Positions 1-5,953 are shown, numbered from the stretch's first letter. The stretch is 6,241 nt of DNA from Candidatus Coatesiibacteriota bacterium (GCA_016929465.1 JAFGIT010000278.1:1-6241); one strand, 5' to 3'. Notes: generated by a model not told the origin, from the sequence alone. Translations and numbers: made by a program.

Positions 1-2
1 AT

Positions 3-76
3 TGGCTGGGAAGCAGGGATTCGAACCCCGGTTCCGTGATCCAGAGTCACGTGTCCTACCCCTGGACGACTTCCCA
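3..76 (-). tRNA. tRNA-Gln (anticodon CTG), CCA encoded
   Basis: Read on the minus strand this folds into a complete 74-nt cloverleaf. The acceptor stem is TGGGAAG pairing with CTTCCCA, followed by discriminator G and an encoded CCA (positions 5-3). The D stem is GTCC/GGAC, the anticodon stem CGTGA/TCACG encloses the loop CTCTGGA, and the T arm carries TTCGAAT. The anticodon CTG (plus-strand 42-44) reads CAG, so the isotype is glutamine. The U1-A72 first pair and G73 agree with known features of bacterial tRNA-Gln. It inserts glutamine at CAG codons after charging by GlnRS or by the indirect GluRS/amidotransferase route; the window does not show which. No partner tRNA is visible in the window. 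Clear promoter-like boxes lie upstream at 124-153. Confidence 0.97.
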
Positions 77-114
77 GCGCAAGGTGCGCGACCGTATATT
101 CAGTTACGAATATA
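77..114 (-). other. tRNA leader with two small inverted repeats
   Basis: The predicted 5' leader of the tRNA precursor holds two hairpin-capable elements. GCGCA (77-81) and TGCGC (85-89) surround a 3-nt loop and abut the tRNA 5' end. TATATTC (95-101) and GAATATA (108-114) surround a 6-nt loop. The inner one sits exactly at the expected RNase P cleavage boundary. The stems are short (5 and 7 bp), so chance is possible. The rest of 77-345 holds no gene that I can support. Confidence 0.35.
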
Positions 115-123
115 TCGCATCCT

Positions 124-153
124 AACATAATGCCCCGACCCCCAATATGTCAA
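124..153 (-). promoter_or_regulatory. Probable sigma70-type promoter of tRNA-Gln
   Basis: On the minus strand there is a perfect -35 hexamer TTGACA (plus-strand 148-153), then an 18-bp spacer, then TATGTT (124-129), which matches TATAAT at four of six positions. A 17-bp spacing with TTATGT is the alternative. Initiation about 7 bases further on would give a tRNA precursor with a leader of roughly 40 nt before position 76. The direction and distance fit the tRNA gene and nothing else on that strand. The assignment rests on consensus matching only. Confidence 0.55.
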
Positions 154-345
154 GCTTGTGCCGCCATTTGCCTCGCTCCGCAACACCGCGACGGAGTCCT
201 CGCGGCTCTATACCACCTAAAATGGACAGAAATCGCCGAAGGCACATTGCAGTATCTTCGCCATCGCTTGAAATCGGCAGCCATCTGTTGCAGAGTCCAC
301 CATAGTCTTGACTTCGATGGAATTCACCTCTTGGATTGACTGATC

Positions 346-1056
346 ATGCGGCTAATTCTCATTGAGACTCTCCTGGTGTTGGGATTGACTTTGGGCGCTC
401 TCGCCTTGTCGTCTGCCGTCTATGCACAGGAGAATCCAGATGCACAAGGGCTGGAGAACGGCTCAGCTGTGTATGCCCAGGATGAATTGAGCGAATCGAG
501 CTGTCCGGAGGGAATGGTGTTCATCGCATCAACAATCGCTGTCACTGACCCATCTGGCGAGCCAATTAGGTCCTTCTGCATGGATATATTCGAATATCCC
601 AACATTCCGGGAAGCATGCCCAATTACAACATCTCTTGGATAGAGGCCCAGGCGAACTGCGTTCAGGAAGGAAAGAGACTCTGCACATCATCTGAATGGG
701 TACTAGCATGTTCTGGCCCATCCAACTCGCTCTACCCGTATGGCAGCGAGTACAATAACGAGGCCTGCAACACGGAGGGGGAATGGATGATGAACGGAAG
801 CAGGGCGGTTATCTCGGGGGCCTTTCAGGGCTGCAGGAGCGGCTATGGAATAATGGACATGAGCGGGAACCTCTCTGAATGGACTGACGACGATGGAGAT
901 TCGGCCGAAATATACGGGGGCAGCTTCGTAAGCGGGAAATTCTCGAGCTGCAAAAGCCACTACTCGCTCATTAAGACGCAGAAATACATCTTCAACGGCT
1001 CGCGATGTTGTTTGACACCCACAGCCAATTCAGCCTCCACTGATTCGCCCCGATAG
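346..1056 (+). CDS. Secreted FGE-sulfatase (SUMF1)-fold domain protein, cysteine-rich
   Basis: A 236-residue protein with a hydrophobic signal sequence (about residues 3-22) and a signal peptidase I-like site after AVYA (residue 27), so it probably acts in the periplasm or outside the cell. The body resembles the FGE-sulfatase/SUMF1 family: CPEGMVFI (53-60), FCMDIFEYPN (77-86), ISWIEAQANC then GKRLCTSSEWVLAC (96-122), YPYG (130-133), GIMDMSGNLSEW (168-179), GGSF (191-194) and a terminal SRCC (219-222). Formylglycine-generating enzymes oxidise a sulfatase cysteine using a Cys pair. Here C202 matches the second cysteine, but the position of the first is Gly197, so a non-catalytic structural or binding role is more likely. 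Ten cysteines suggest disulfides. At about 180 residues the domain is shorter than catalytic FGEs. ATG 346 is the only good start (an in-frame stop precedes it at 337-339); its Shine-Dalgarno site is weak. It is joined directly to the next gene. Confidence 0.88.
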   Translation: MRLILIETLLVLGLTLGALALSSAVYAQENPDAQGLENGSAVYAQDELSESSCPEGMVFIASTIAVTDPSGEPIRSFCMDIFEYPNIPGSMPNYNISWIEAQANCVQEGKRLCTSSEWVLACSGPSNSLYPYGSEYNNEACNTEGEWMMNGSRAVISGAFQGCRSGYGIMDMSGNLSEWTDDDGDSAEIYGGSFVSGKFSSCKSHYSLIKTQKYIFNGSRCCLTPTANSASTDSPR

Positions 1057-1653
1057 ATGCAGAGAAACTACACAAGATTAGTTCTATCGCTGACCGTTAC
1101 TGTAGCGATATTTTTCGGGGCGGGCGTTATCGTTGCAATGCTCTATGTGGGGCCGCAGATAACTCCGCCGGGCTCGCCATATCCTCTTGTAATGCACGAT
1201 TACTCCTTTGGAGATGTTGTATTCATGGGGATACTTTTCGGCGTGTTCTCCGCAGTACTCTCTCAAGCGGTGATGATCCCGGTAATCCTGCACGACAAGC
1301 GCCGTTGTCTCGCGCTGAGCAAAGAATTCGGCGTGCCTCTGGGTCGGGTCCTATTTCTGACGCAGTCGGCCGTCATGCGAGTCAACAGTTCTCGAAAGGA
1401 TGCCTTTGAACGAGCCCTTGTTGCGCTGAAATTGCAGAAGGTATGGATAAAGGTCAACGACATAGAGTTGGGATGTATAGAGGCCTATACTAAGCCCTTC
1501 TTCGCATCTCGCGTTACGCTGAGAATCGACAAAATGGGGGATGAATGGCAGACCGTCGTGGTCTCGACGCCGGTCTCGGGCTTTCTCATCCTCGATTTCG
1601 GCCGAAATTTCGAGCTGGTTAATCACATCGCAAGAGAGCTGCGGCAGGAATGA
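1057..1653 (+). CDS. Two-helix membrane protein with DUF1499-like cytoplasmic domain
   Basis: A 198-residue protein with no name that I recognise. Two hydrophobic segments (about residues 8-31 and 52-78) flank a short proline-rich loop (32-51). The positive residues at the N-terminus and in HDKRR (79-83) place both termini in the cytoplasm. The soluble C-terminal part (about 115-198) reads as alternating beta strands: KVWIKVNDIELGCIEAYT, SRVTLRID, QTVVVST, then a closing DFGRNFELVNHIARELR. That order, with 'IEAYT', paired strands and a terminal 'DFGRN..' helix, resembles DUF1499 and related uncharacterised domains; this is recall by pattern, not a search. The ATG follows the upstream TAG with no gap and no Shine-Dalgarno site of its own, so translation probably depends on reinitiation by ribosomes finishing the FGE-like gene. 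The two genes therefore form one transcription unit. Function unknown. Confidence 0.85.
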   Translation: MQRNYTRLVLSLTVTVAIFFGAGVIVAMLYVGPQITPPGSPYPLVMHDYSFGDVVFMGILFGVFSAVLSQAVMIPVILHDKRRCLALSKEFGVPLGRVLFLTQSAVMRVNSSRKDAFERALVALKLQKVWIKVNDIELGCIEAYTKPFFASRVTLRIDKMGDEWQTVVVSTPVSGFLILDFGRNFELVNHIARELRQE

Positions 1654-1734
1654 GGCGATAAGCCTAAACCTGACCCAAATATGCGCCATTTCGGCATGGG
1701 CACTTATGAGTACTTGACGATTGCCGTAAAAGAG

Positions 1735-1763
1735 TTGACTTGAATCGGCGGCGTTGTTAGGCT
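1735..1763 (+). promoter_or_regulatory. Weak candidate promoter for the beta-barrel gene
   Basis: TTGACT (1735-1740) matches the -35 consensus at five of six positions and stands 17 bp from TAGGCT (1758-1763), a poor -10 with three of six matches. Further AT-rich sequence follows (1769-1801), including TTAAAT, without a better-spaced pair. A transcript starting here would have an 85-nt leader containing the hairpin at 1799-1825. Weak support only. Confidence 0.22.
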
Positions 1764-1798
1764 TGCGCTTTGATTATCTTTTGAATGGTTAAATCTTA

Positions 1799-1825
1799 GA
1801 TAGCCTTTGCGGTCCATCGGCTATC
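1799..1825 (+). repeat. Inverted repeat in the leader of the beta-barrel gene
   Basis: GATAGCC (1799-1805) and GGCTATC (1819-1825) are perfect 7-bp complements around a 13-nt loop, 29 bases before the ATG at 1855. In RNA this would be a modest leader hairpin that leaves the Shine-Dalgarno site free; in DNA it could be an operator. No T-run follows, so it is not an intrinsic terminator. Confidence 0.35.
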
Positions 1826-1842
1826 GTTTTCTTGGAACGGAC

Positions 1843-1847
1843 AGGAG
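1843..1847 (+). promoter_or_regulatory. Strong Shine-Dalgarno site fixing the start at 1855
   Basis: AGGAG lies 7 nt before ATG 1855, and a purine-rich AAAAGGG fills the gap. This decides the start. The reading frame is open upstream to a TTG at 1807, but that extension adds a charged stretch ahead of the signal peptide and has no ribosome binding site. Confidence 0.8.
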
Positions 1848-1854
1848 AAAAGGG

Positions 1855-2793
1855 ATGAGAACGTGGCGGTTCTTCGCTGTAGTCTTCGGGCTAATCATGT
1901 TATCAAGCGTATGTTTTGATCTTGCATCTGCAAACGAGACTGACTTCATACTGAAATACTCGTGGCCCTCACTCGATGTCGAGATGTTGCCCTCAAGCGC
2001 TCCTCAGCCCCAGGTTGGCGTTTTTGGATTCGAACTCAGCATTAATATGTGGGAAGACAGGCTAGGCATGCTCTCAACCTTCGAAATGGGCGAGTTCGAG
2101 CTTCACGGCATCGGCGGAGAGCACATCATCAATCCTGGGACTGCGGCCGAACGAATCTATGAGTATGAAACTGACAACAAGGTCACGAAGGGCATATATA
2201 GCTTCGACATGAGGGTCTTCCTAGGCAACTTCTTCCGCCGCTGGTCCGAGGCCGAGCTCAAGGTTATGCGCGACCTGAACCTCGCTCTCGTTCTAGGATG
2301 GAACTGGCAGCACTACAAATTCGATCGTGACATCAGCGAGATCTCCATCGCGGGTCATCCCGACGAAGATGTGCATCCTGAGTTGCTTCCGTGGAGCTCC
2401 GAGTCGGGCTTCGATAAGGACCACGGTGGCGCATATAAGCTCAGAACTACCGGTTTTGAATTTGGCCTTTCTGCAGACTGGACACCCTTCACGAAGACCG
2501 AGGTCGAGGCCCTGAAGCAGATATCTGTCCACTTCCTGGGCAGGTACTCACCGATTCTCAGAGTCGAGTACTGCGGCGTGCAATGGACTGACAGGTTGGA
2601 GGACGTTTATGGAGCGGATTGCGAGGGATACATCACCTACGATTTCGCAAAATTACTCGACCTCAAGAACAAGCAGAGACTGACTGCGGGTATCGGTTAC
2701 AACTTCCGCATCTTGAATGGCTCCGACTTCAATGCAATTACCACCCATGGCGCGGTGCTCACAATAGGTTATGGCTTACCGCACGACTGGTAA
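1855..2793 (+). CDS. Putative outer-membrane beta-barrel protein
   Basis: A 312-residue protein starting at ATG 1855. The signal peptide has Arg residues near the start (2 and 5), a hydrophobic core FFAVVFGLIML (6-16), and a likely cut after ASA (24-26). The Cys at position 20 is not in an acceptable lipobox, so it is not read as a lipoprotein. The mature part has repeated alternating hydrophobic/polar, aromatic-rich strands typical of transmembrane beta-barrels: GVFGFELSINMW, YSFDMRVFLGNF, LNLALVLGWNWQHYKF, TGFEFGLSADWTPF, ISVHFLGRYSPILRVEYC, LTAGIGYNF, and the final AVLTIGYGLPHDW. It ends in an aromatic residue (Trp), as BAM-recognised barrels do. Two cysteines about 17 residues apart (YCGVQW and ADCEGY) could form a loop disulfide. 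I do not recognise the family. It may be a channel, an enzyme of the outer membrane, or an adhesin; nothing in the sequence decides. It has its own leader and a hairpin after it, so it is probably a single-gene unit. Confidence 0.82.
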   Translation: MRTWRFFAVVFGLIMLSSVCFDLASANETDFILKYSWPSLDVEMLPSSAPQPQVGVFGFELSINMWEDRLGMLSTFEMGEFELHGIGGEHIINPGTAAERIYEYETDNKVTKGIYSFDMRVFLGNFFRRWSEAELKVMRDLNLALVLGWNWQHYKFDRDISEISIAGHPDEDVHPELLPWSSESGFDKDHGGAYKLRTTGFEFGLSADWTPFTKTEVEALKQISVHFLGRYSPILRVEYCGVQWTDRLEDVYGADCEGYITYDFAKLLDLKNKQRLTAGIGYNFRILNGSDFNAITTHGAVLTIGYGLPHDW

Positions 2794-2825
2794 GAGACCT
2801 TCTTAAAAATAGGGAATTTAATAGA

Positions 2826-2870
2826 GCCGCCTTCGCCGTTGAGATGGAGTATTCCAGAAGCGAAGGCGGC
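2826..2870 (+). terminator. Compound hairpin, possible terminator after the beta-barrel gene
   Basis: GCCGCCTTCGC (2826-2836) and GCGAAGGCGGC (2860-2870) form a perfect 11-bp GC-rich stem. Inside the 23-nt loop a second small stem, TGGA-GTAT-TCCA, can form. The sequence after the stem is only mildly T-rich (CTGATTTCC), so an intrinsic terminator is possible but not canonical. It ends 29 bases before the glycosyltransferase ATG and could instead limit read-through into, or shape the leader of, that gene. Confidence 0.45.
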
Positions 2871-2899
2871 CTGATTTCCTGTTGCAGACACCCGCTCGG

Positions 2900-5056
2900 A
2901 TGAGTGTTCCCTTCAAACTCCTCCTCTATGCAGGGGCTGCCGTATTTGCGGTTCAATTCCTCTATCTAATCAGCCTTCCCACAGGGGAATTTCTGAAGTT
3001 CGTTCCTGATGACGCCTTTTATTACATAAAAGCGGCGCAGAATCTGATCGCGAACGGAAGCGTGACATTTGACGGATCAAGCCCCACAAGCGGTGTCCAT
3101 CCCCTGTTTCTGCTCCTGATTCTACCGATAGCGGCCCTCGCTCAAACGCCTGAGGCCGGTGTCAGGGCGGCAATGATCCTCTGCGCCATTCTCTTCGTTC
3201 TCTCGGCCTGGCTCTCGATGCGGATATTAAGAGTGCTCGCCGGCAGCGAGATAGCAGCTATCGCATTTGTGGCCATGTTGACCTCTCCTTGCCTGATGCT
3301 CGTAAGCGTCGCCGGCCTCGAGACATCACTCGCGCTGATGCTGCTCCTCTCCGCGCTGTTCATATTCGTGAAAATCGTCGCAGAAAAATCTGTCAAACCA
3401 GGCCCTCCTCTCTTGCTGGGAATATTGACGGCGCTTGCGATACTCGCCAGGACGGACTGTATTTTCCTCGTGCCGGCATTCGTCCTAGGCTTCTTTTTTT
3501 GCGGCGCGAGCGGCAGGAAAATGTTGCGGATTCACCCTCTTCTGCAATTCCTCATTCCACCTTTCATGGCCGCTTTTCTGCTGATTACATGGTGCTTGCT
3601 TACGACCGGCATGCCGTTTCAATCAAGTGGCGTTGCCTTGAGCATTATTTCGCGCAATCTGGCGGAAAATGGCGCATTCTCCCTGAGCTCCCACGAATTA
3701 GCGTCGGAATTCTGGGGTGCAAATTCCGAGCTGGCGGGCACTCCCCCGCTCCTCATCTTCGTCCTTTTTGCATCGCTGGTGTTGGTCTCACTCTTCTCAG
3801 AGCTCAGTCACTTCGGGAGGTTTTTGAGCCGGGCGCTCTCTCTATTGCCGCTTTTCATACATGCCGCTTTCCTCCTGCTGTTCTACACCGTCTTTATGAG
3901 ACACATCCAGCTTTGGTACATTGTGCCGGTTGCAGTGGCGACCTTAATTGTTGTCTCGTTGCTCTTGGGCAGCCTTGCCGAGAGTATATCGGAGATACCG
4001 CCGCGAAGCCGAAGAAGGTCTGTGTCAGTGCTCACGCTTCTCGTTGGTGTGCTTATTTTGGTCATGGCCGTCGTTAGGACACCGCACCTGATGGCGAGCG
4101 GGATTTATCCGTGGCAGCCGGAGATGCTCGAAGCAGCAAAGGCGATTCAGAAGCACCTCCCCGAGGATGCAAAAGTCGGGGCCTTCAACGCGGGCATCCT
4201 CGGCTCCTTTCTGGACGCAAAGGTCATCAACCTGGACGGCGTTGTGAATAATCCGCTCATTCCGTATCTCGCGAACAGGAATCTTGACGAGTTTCTGCTC
4301 GACGCAGACCTCGACGCCATCGTCGATTATCAGTTCAGCTTCCTCAAGTTTGCCGCGGCAACGAGGTATCACGGTTACCCGGGATATGAACTCGCTGCGG
4401 AATTGCCCGGAACATGGAACCAGACGAACATCTGGGTGTGTCGTCCTAAGCAAGGCGCTTTCCTGGAGCCGACGCTAATACGGCCTTTCTCTGGCTTCTA
4501 TCCTCTCGAACCTTGGTCAGACAGCGATTTCGAATTCCGCTGGTCGAAGGGCAATTCCTCGACCATCTCATTGATCCCGGCGGACCCGGGGCAGGATCTT
4601 GTGCTCGAAGTGCTGGCATACCCCTTCGAAAACTGTGCGCGGTCAGGTCAGAGAGTCAAAGTCCGCCTGAATGGAAGAGATTTTGGCGACGTCAATTTGC
4701 TGTCCGGTTGGCACAAATACGAACTGCAATTGCCGTCTGGGTCTCTCGAGAGCGGCGAGAATGCGATCGAGTTCATCTATAGATACACCGTATGTCCGGC
4801 AGAGGACTGTGATTGGGGAGACAAGGACATGCGCAGACTTGCTGTCGCATTTCGCGAATTCCGCTGTCAGAGAAAGAATCGTTCGATAGCGATCGAAGCC
4901 CCGTCCTCATTGTTGGTCGGCACAAGCAGGTCTGCCGCGGCTTTGACCTCATCCAGCGCGTTTTCGACCGCAATTCCGACTCCCGCGTTCAAGAGCAGGT
5001 TACGGTCAGAGATATCATCACCTATAGCGACGACCTCCTCCGGCTTGATCCCATAG
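2900..5056 (+). CDS. GT-C family membrane glycosyltransferase with C-terminal beta-sandwich
   Basis: A 718-residue integral membrane protein. Many hydrophobic helices span about residues 5-395. The first outer loop carries VPDDAFYY (35-42), the acidic DD motif of GT-C enzymes, then TFDG and SPTSGVHPL (57-69). Family-like GLET (139-142), ARTD (183-186) and RHIQLWYIVP (334-343) follow. GT-C enzymes move a sugar from a polyprenyl-phosphate donor to an acceptor on the outer face of the inner membrane; donor and acceptor are not evident here. A soluble part (about 407-515) is followed by a jelly-roll-like domain (about 533-655) with VRLNGRDFG, GWHKYELQLPSGSL and a CPAEDC insertion. The expected end is near MRRLAVAFREFRC (644-656). 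Residues 657-718 are Ser/Ala-rich and are simply the antisense of the HAD gene, so the true protein may be shorter. ATG 2900 is chosen because TM1 follows at once. The Shine-Dalgarno site is poor, and TTG 2882 is an alternative adding six residues. Confidence 0.9.
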   Translation: MSVPFKLLLYAGAAVFAVQFLYLISLPTGEFLKFVPDDAFYYIKAAQNLIANGSVTFDGSSPTSGVHPLFLLLILPIAALAQTPEAGVRAAMILCAILFVLSAWLSMRILRVLAGSEIAAIAFVAMLTSPCLMLVSVAGLETSLALMLLLSALFIFVKIVAEKSVKPGPPLLLGILTALAILARTDCIFLVPAFVLGFFFCGASGRKMLRIHPLLQFLIPPFMAAFLLITWCLLTTGMPFQSSGVALSIISRNLAENGAFSLSSHELASEFWGANSELAGTPPLLIFVLFASLVLVSLFSELSHFGRFLSRALSLLPLFIHAAFLLLFYTVFMRHIQLWYIVPVAVATLIVVSLLLGSLAESISEIPPRSRRRSVSVLTLLVGVLILVMAVVRTPHLMASGIYPWQPEMLEAAKAIQKHLPEDAKVGAFNAGILGSFLDAKVINLDGVVNNPLIPYLANRNLDEFLLDADLDAIVDYQFSFLKFAAATRYHGYPGYELAAELPGTWNQTNIWVCRPKQGAFLEPTLIRPFSGFYPLEPWSDSDFEFRWSKGNSSTISLIPADPGQDLVLEVLAYPFENCARSGQRVKVRLNGRDFGDVNLLSGWHKYELQLPSGSLESGENAIEFIYRYTVCPAEDCDWGDKDMRRLAVAFREFRCQRKNRSIAIEAPSSLLVGTSRSAAALTSSSAFSTAIPTPAFKSRLRSEISSPIATTSSGLIP

Positions 5057-5700
5057 CGGTCCGCAATCCGGGCGACCGCGTACCATTTCTCTCCCTTTGA
5101 ATCAAGGACCTCGAGCGCGCTGACCGGTATATTCAGATTCTTGACAATGTGGATATTCAGCGCGTGGTCGTTAGAAAGCTCCAGCAGCGCCTCCTGAGCA
5201 GGTCTCAATTTATCGAGCGGCTCCATCACGATGAACTGCACGATCCTATCGGCAGGGGCCGTCCGTAGGTCGTCCAATTCGCGCAGGCACTCCGCATTCC
5301 TCGAGACGTACGCTCGATGGTAGGCATTTGTGTCACCGGTGGCGCAGATTAGATCGATTGATTCATCGAACGCATCGATGTGAATCACGGGGGAGAGATC
5401 GAATTCAGCCAAGATATCTATTACAGGGACGAAATATCGCTCGGGGAATAGATTCTTGATTACAGTGCGATGTAGAGGGCATTCGCGCACGGCTGCTCCA
5501 TTGTTGTAGGCCACAAGTATATGTCTGTCAATCTGCTCGACCATCGGGATAACCGTGCGATATCGCCTCCCCGTGCAGAACACAACGATTGCACCGGCGT
5601 CAATCGTGGCCTGCAAGGCCTCGGTGCCTCTGTCGCTGATCCTCTTGTCGTCAGTAAGCAAAGTCCCGTCGAGATCGAGCGCAAGCAGTTTGTATTTCAT
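4867..5700 (-). CDS. Cof-type HAD-superfamily hydrolase (sugar-phosphatase-like)
   Basis: A complete 277-residue cytoplasmic HAD phosphatase. Motif I is DLDGT (9-13) with nucleophile Asp9 and acid/base Asp11. Motif II is Thr43 in FCTGR. Motif III is most likely Lys205 in KGEKWYA. Motif IV is GDDISD (227-232), where the usual Asn of GDxxND is Ser231. The closing NAGVGIAVENA and DLLVPTNNEDG are typical of the Cof/IIB subfamily. A C2-type cap lies between motifs II and III (about 80-190). Family members dephosphorylate sugar phosphates, flavin precursors or similar metabolites; the substrate cannot be read from sequence. ATG 5700 is secure because an in-frame TGA lies at 5718-5716 (minus), 15 nt before it. 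There is no Shine-Dalgarno site at this ATG; one serves a short overlapping ORF upstream. The 3' end overlaps the convergent glycosyltransferase frame by 190 bases. Confidence 0.95.
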   Translation of the reverse strand: MKYKLLALDLDGTLLTDDKRISDRGTEALQATIDAGAIVVFCTGRRYRTVIPMVEQIDRHILVAYNNGAAVRECPLHRTVIKNLFPERYFVPVIDILAEFDLSPVIHIDAFDESIDLICATGDTNAYHRAYVSRNAECLRELDDLRTAPADRIVQFIVMEPLDKLRPAQEALLELSNDHALNIHIVKNLNIPVSALEVLDSKGEKWYAVARIADRYGIKPEEVVAIGDDISDRNLLLNAGVGIAVENALDEVKAAADLLVPTNNEDGASIAIERFFL

Positions 5701-5749
5701 CGGTCGCAGACCACGTCAGTTGCAGTTTAGTCGCGCCATAAGCGCGCAT
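5651..5749 (-). CDS. Possible 32-codon leader ORF overlapping the HAD gene start
   Basis: On the minus strand, AAGGAG (plus-strand 5756-5761) stands 6 nt before ATG 5749. This opens a 32-codon frame that starts MRAYGATKLQ and ends with TGA at 5653-5651. It runs through the HAD start codon in another frame and stops about 50 bases inside that gene. The peptide resembles nothing I know. The initiation signal is the best on this strand, while the HAD ATG has none, which suggests a regulatory leader peptide or ribosome delivery to the HAD start. A 1-base error here would change the reading, and chance remains possible. Confidence 0.28.
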   Translation of the reverse strand: MRAYGATKLQLTWSATDEIQTACARSRRDFAY

Positions 5750-5755
5750 TTCAGT

Positions 5756-5761
5756 CTCCTT
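5756..5761 (-). promoter_or_regulatory. Shine-Dalgarno AAGGAG upstream of the HAD gene
   Basis: A full-strength AAGGAG on the minus strand. Its spacing suits ATG 5749 (6 nt), not the HAD ATG at 5700 (55 nt). CGCGC (5732-5736) and GCGCG (5742-5746) between the two starts can form a 5-bp GC hairpin with a 5-nt loop, which could hold or release the HAD start. Confidence 0.5.
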
Positions 5762-5853
5762 TTACCACAGATTGAGGCATCGCGACAGGATGGAATGGGT
5801 GCGACTCAAAATCGTAGGTAATCTGGAACCAATATTAATTTCCGCGAACTACT

Positions 5854-5870
5854 ATCTAATTAATCTAATT
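5854..5870. repeat. Tandem 8-mer ATCTAATT in an AT-rich patch
   Basis: ATCTAATT occurs at 5854-5861 and again at 5863-5870, a 9-base period, inside an AT-rich stretch of about 50 bases. It lies about 110 bases upstream of the possible leader ORF start. It could be part of the HAD promoter (UP-element-like) or a regulator site, but low-complexity AT sequence can produce this by chance. Confidence 0.3.
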
Positions 5871-5953
5871 TGCTCAAACAATGCCCCAGCTAGGCATCAT
5901 GTGAGTAGCCGTGGAGTGCAGGCTGAAGGCCAAACCCACGGATTCGCGGAAGC

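Noticed and set aside
130-339. 69-codon open frame ending 6 bases before the FGE-like gene
   Set aside because: No Shine-Dalgarno site, no recognisable motif, and its ATG abuts the -10 box of the minus-strand tRNA promoter. The spacing to the next gene is suggestive but the protein does not look real.
346-420. Type IV prepilin-like N-terminus (LILIETLLVLGL)
   Set aside because: Resembles the pilin LIE motif, but the residue before the would-be cut is Arg rather than Gly, and an ordinary signal peptidase I site follows.
1807-1854. TTG start extending the beta-barrel protein by 16 residues
   Set aside because: ATG 1855 has AGGAG at ideal spacing and is followed directly by a good signal peptide; the extension spoils the signal peptide.
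3494-3500. T7 run in the glycosyltransferase as a slippage or frameshift site
   Set aside because: The frame continues with good transmembrane coding on both sides, so no frameshift is needed.
3289-4077. 262-codon frame inside the glycosyltransferase gene
   Set aside because: Overlaps strong transmembrane coding in another frame; its product is Arg/Pro/His-rich with no motif, as expected of a shadow frame.
4025-4453. 142-codon minus-strand frame opposite the glycosyltransferase
   Set aside because: Antisense of a well-supported domain, no ribosome site, no family features.
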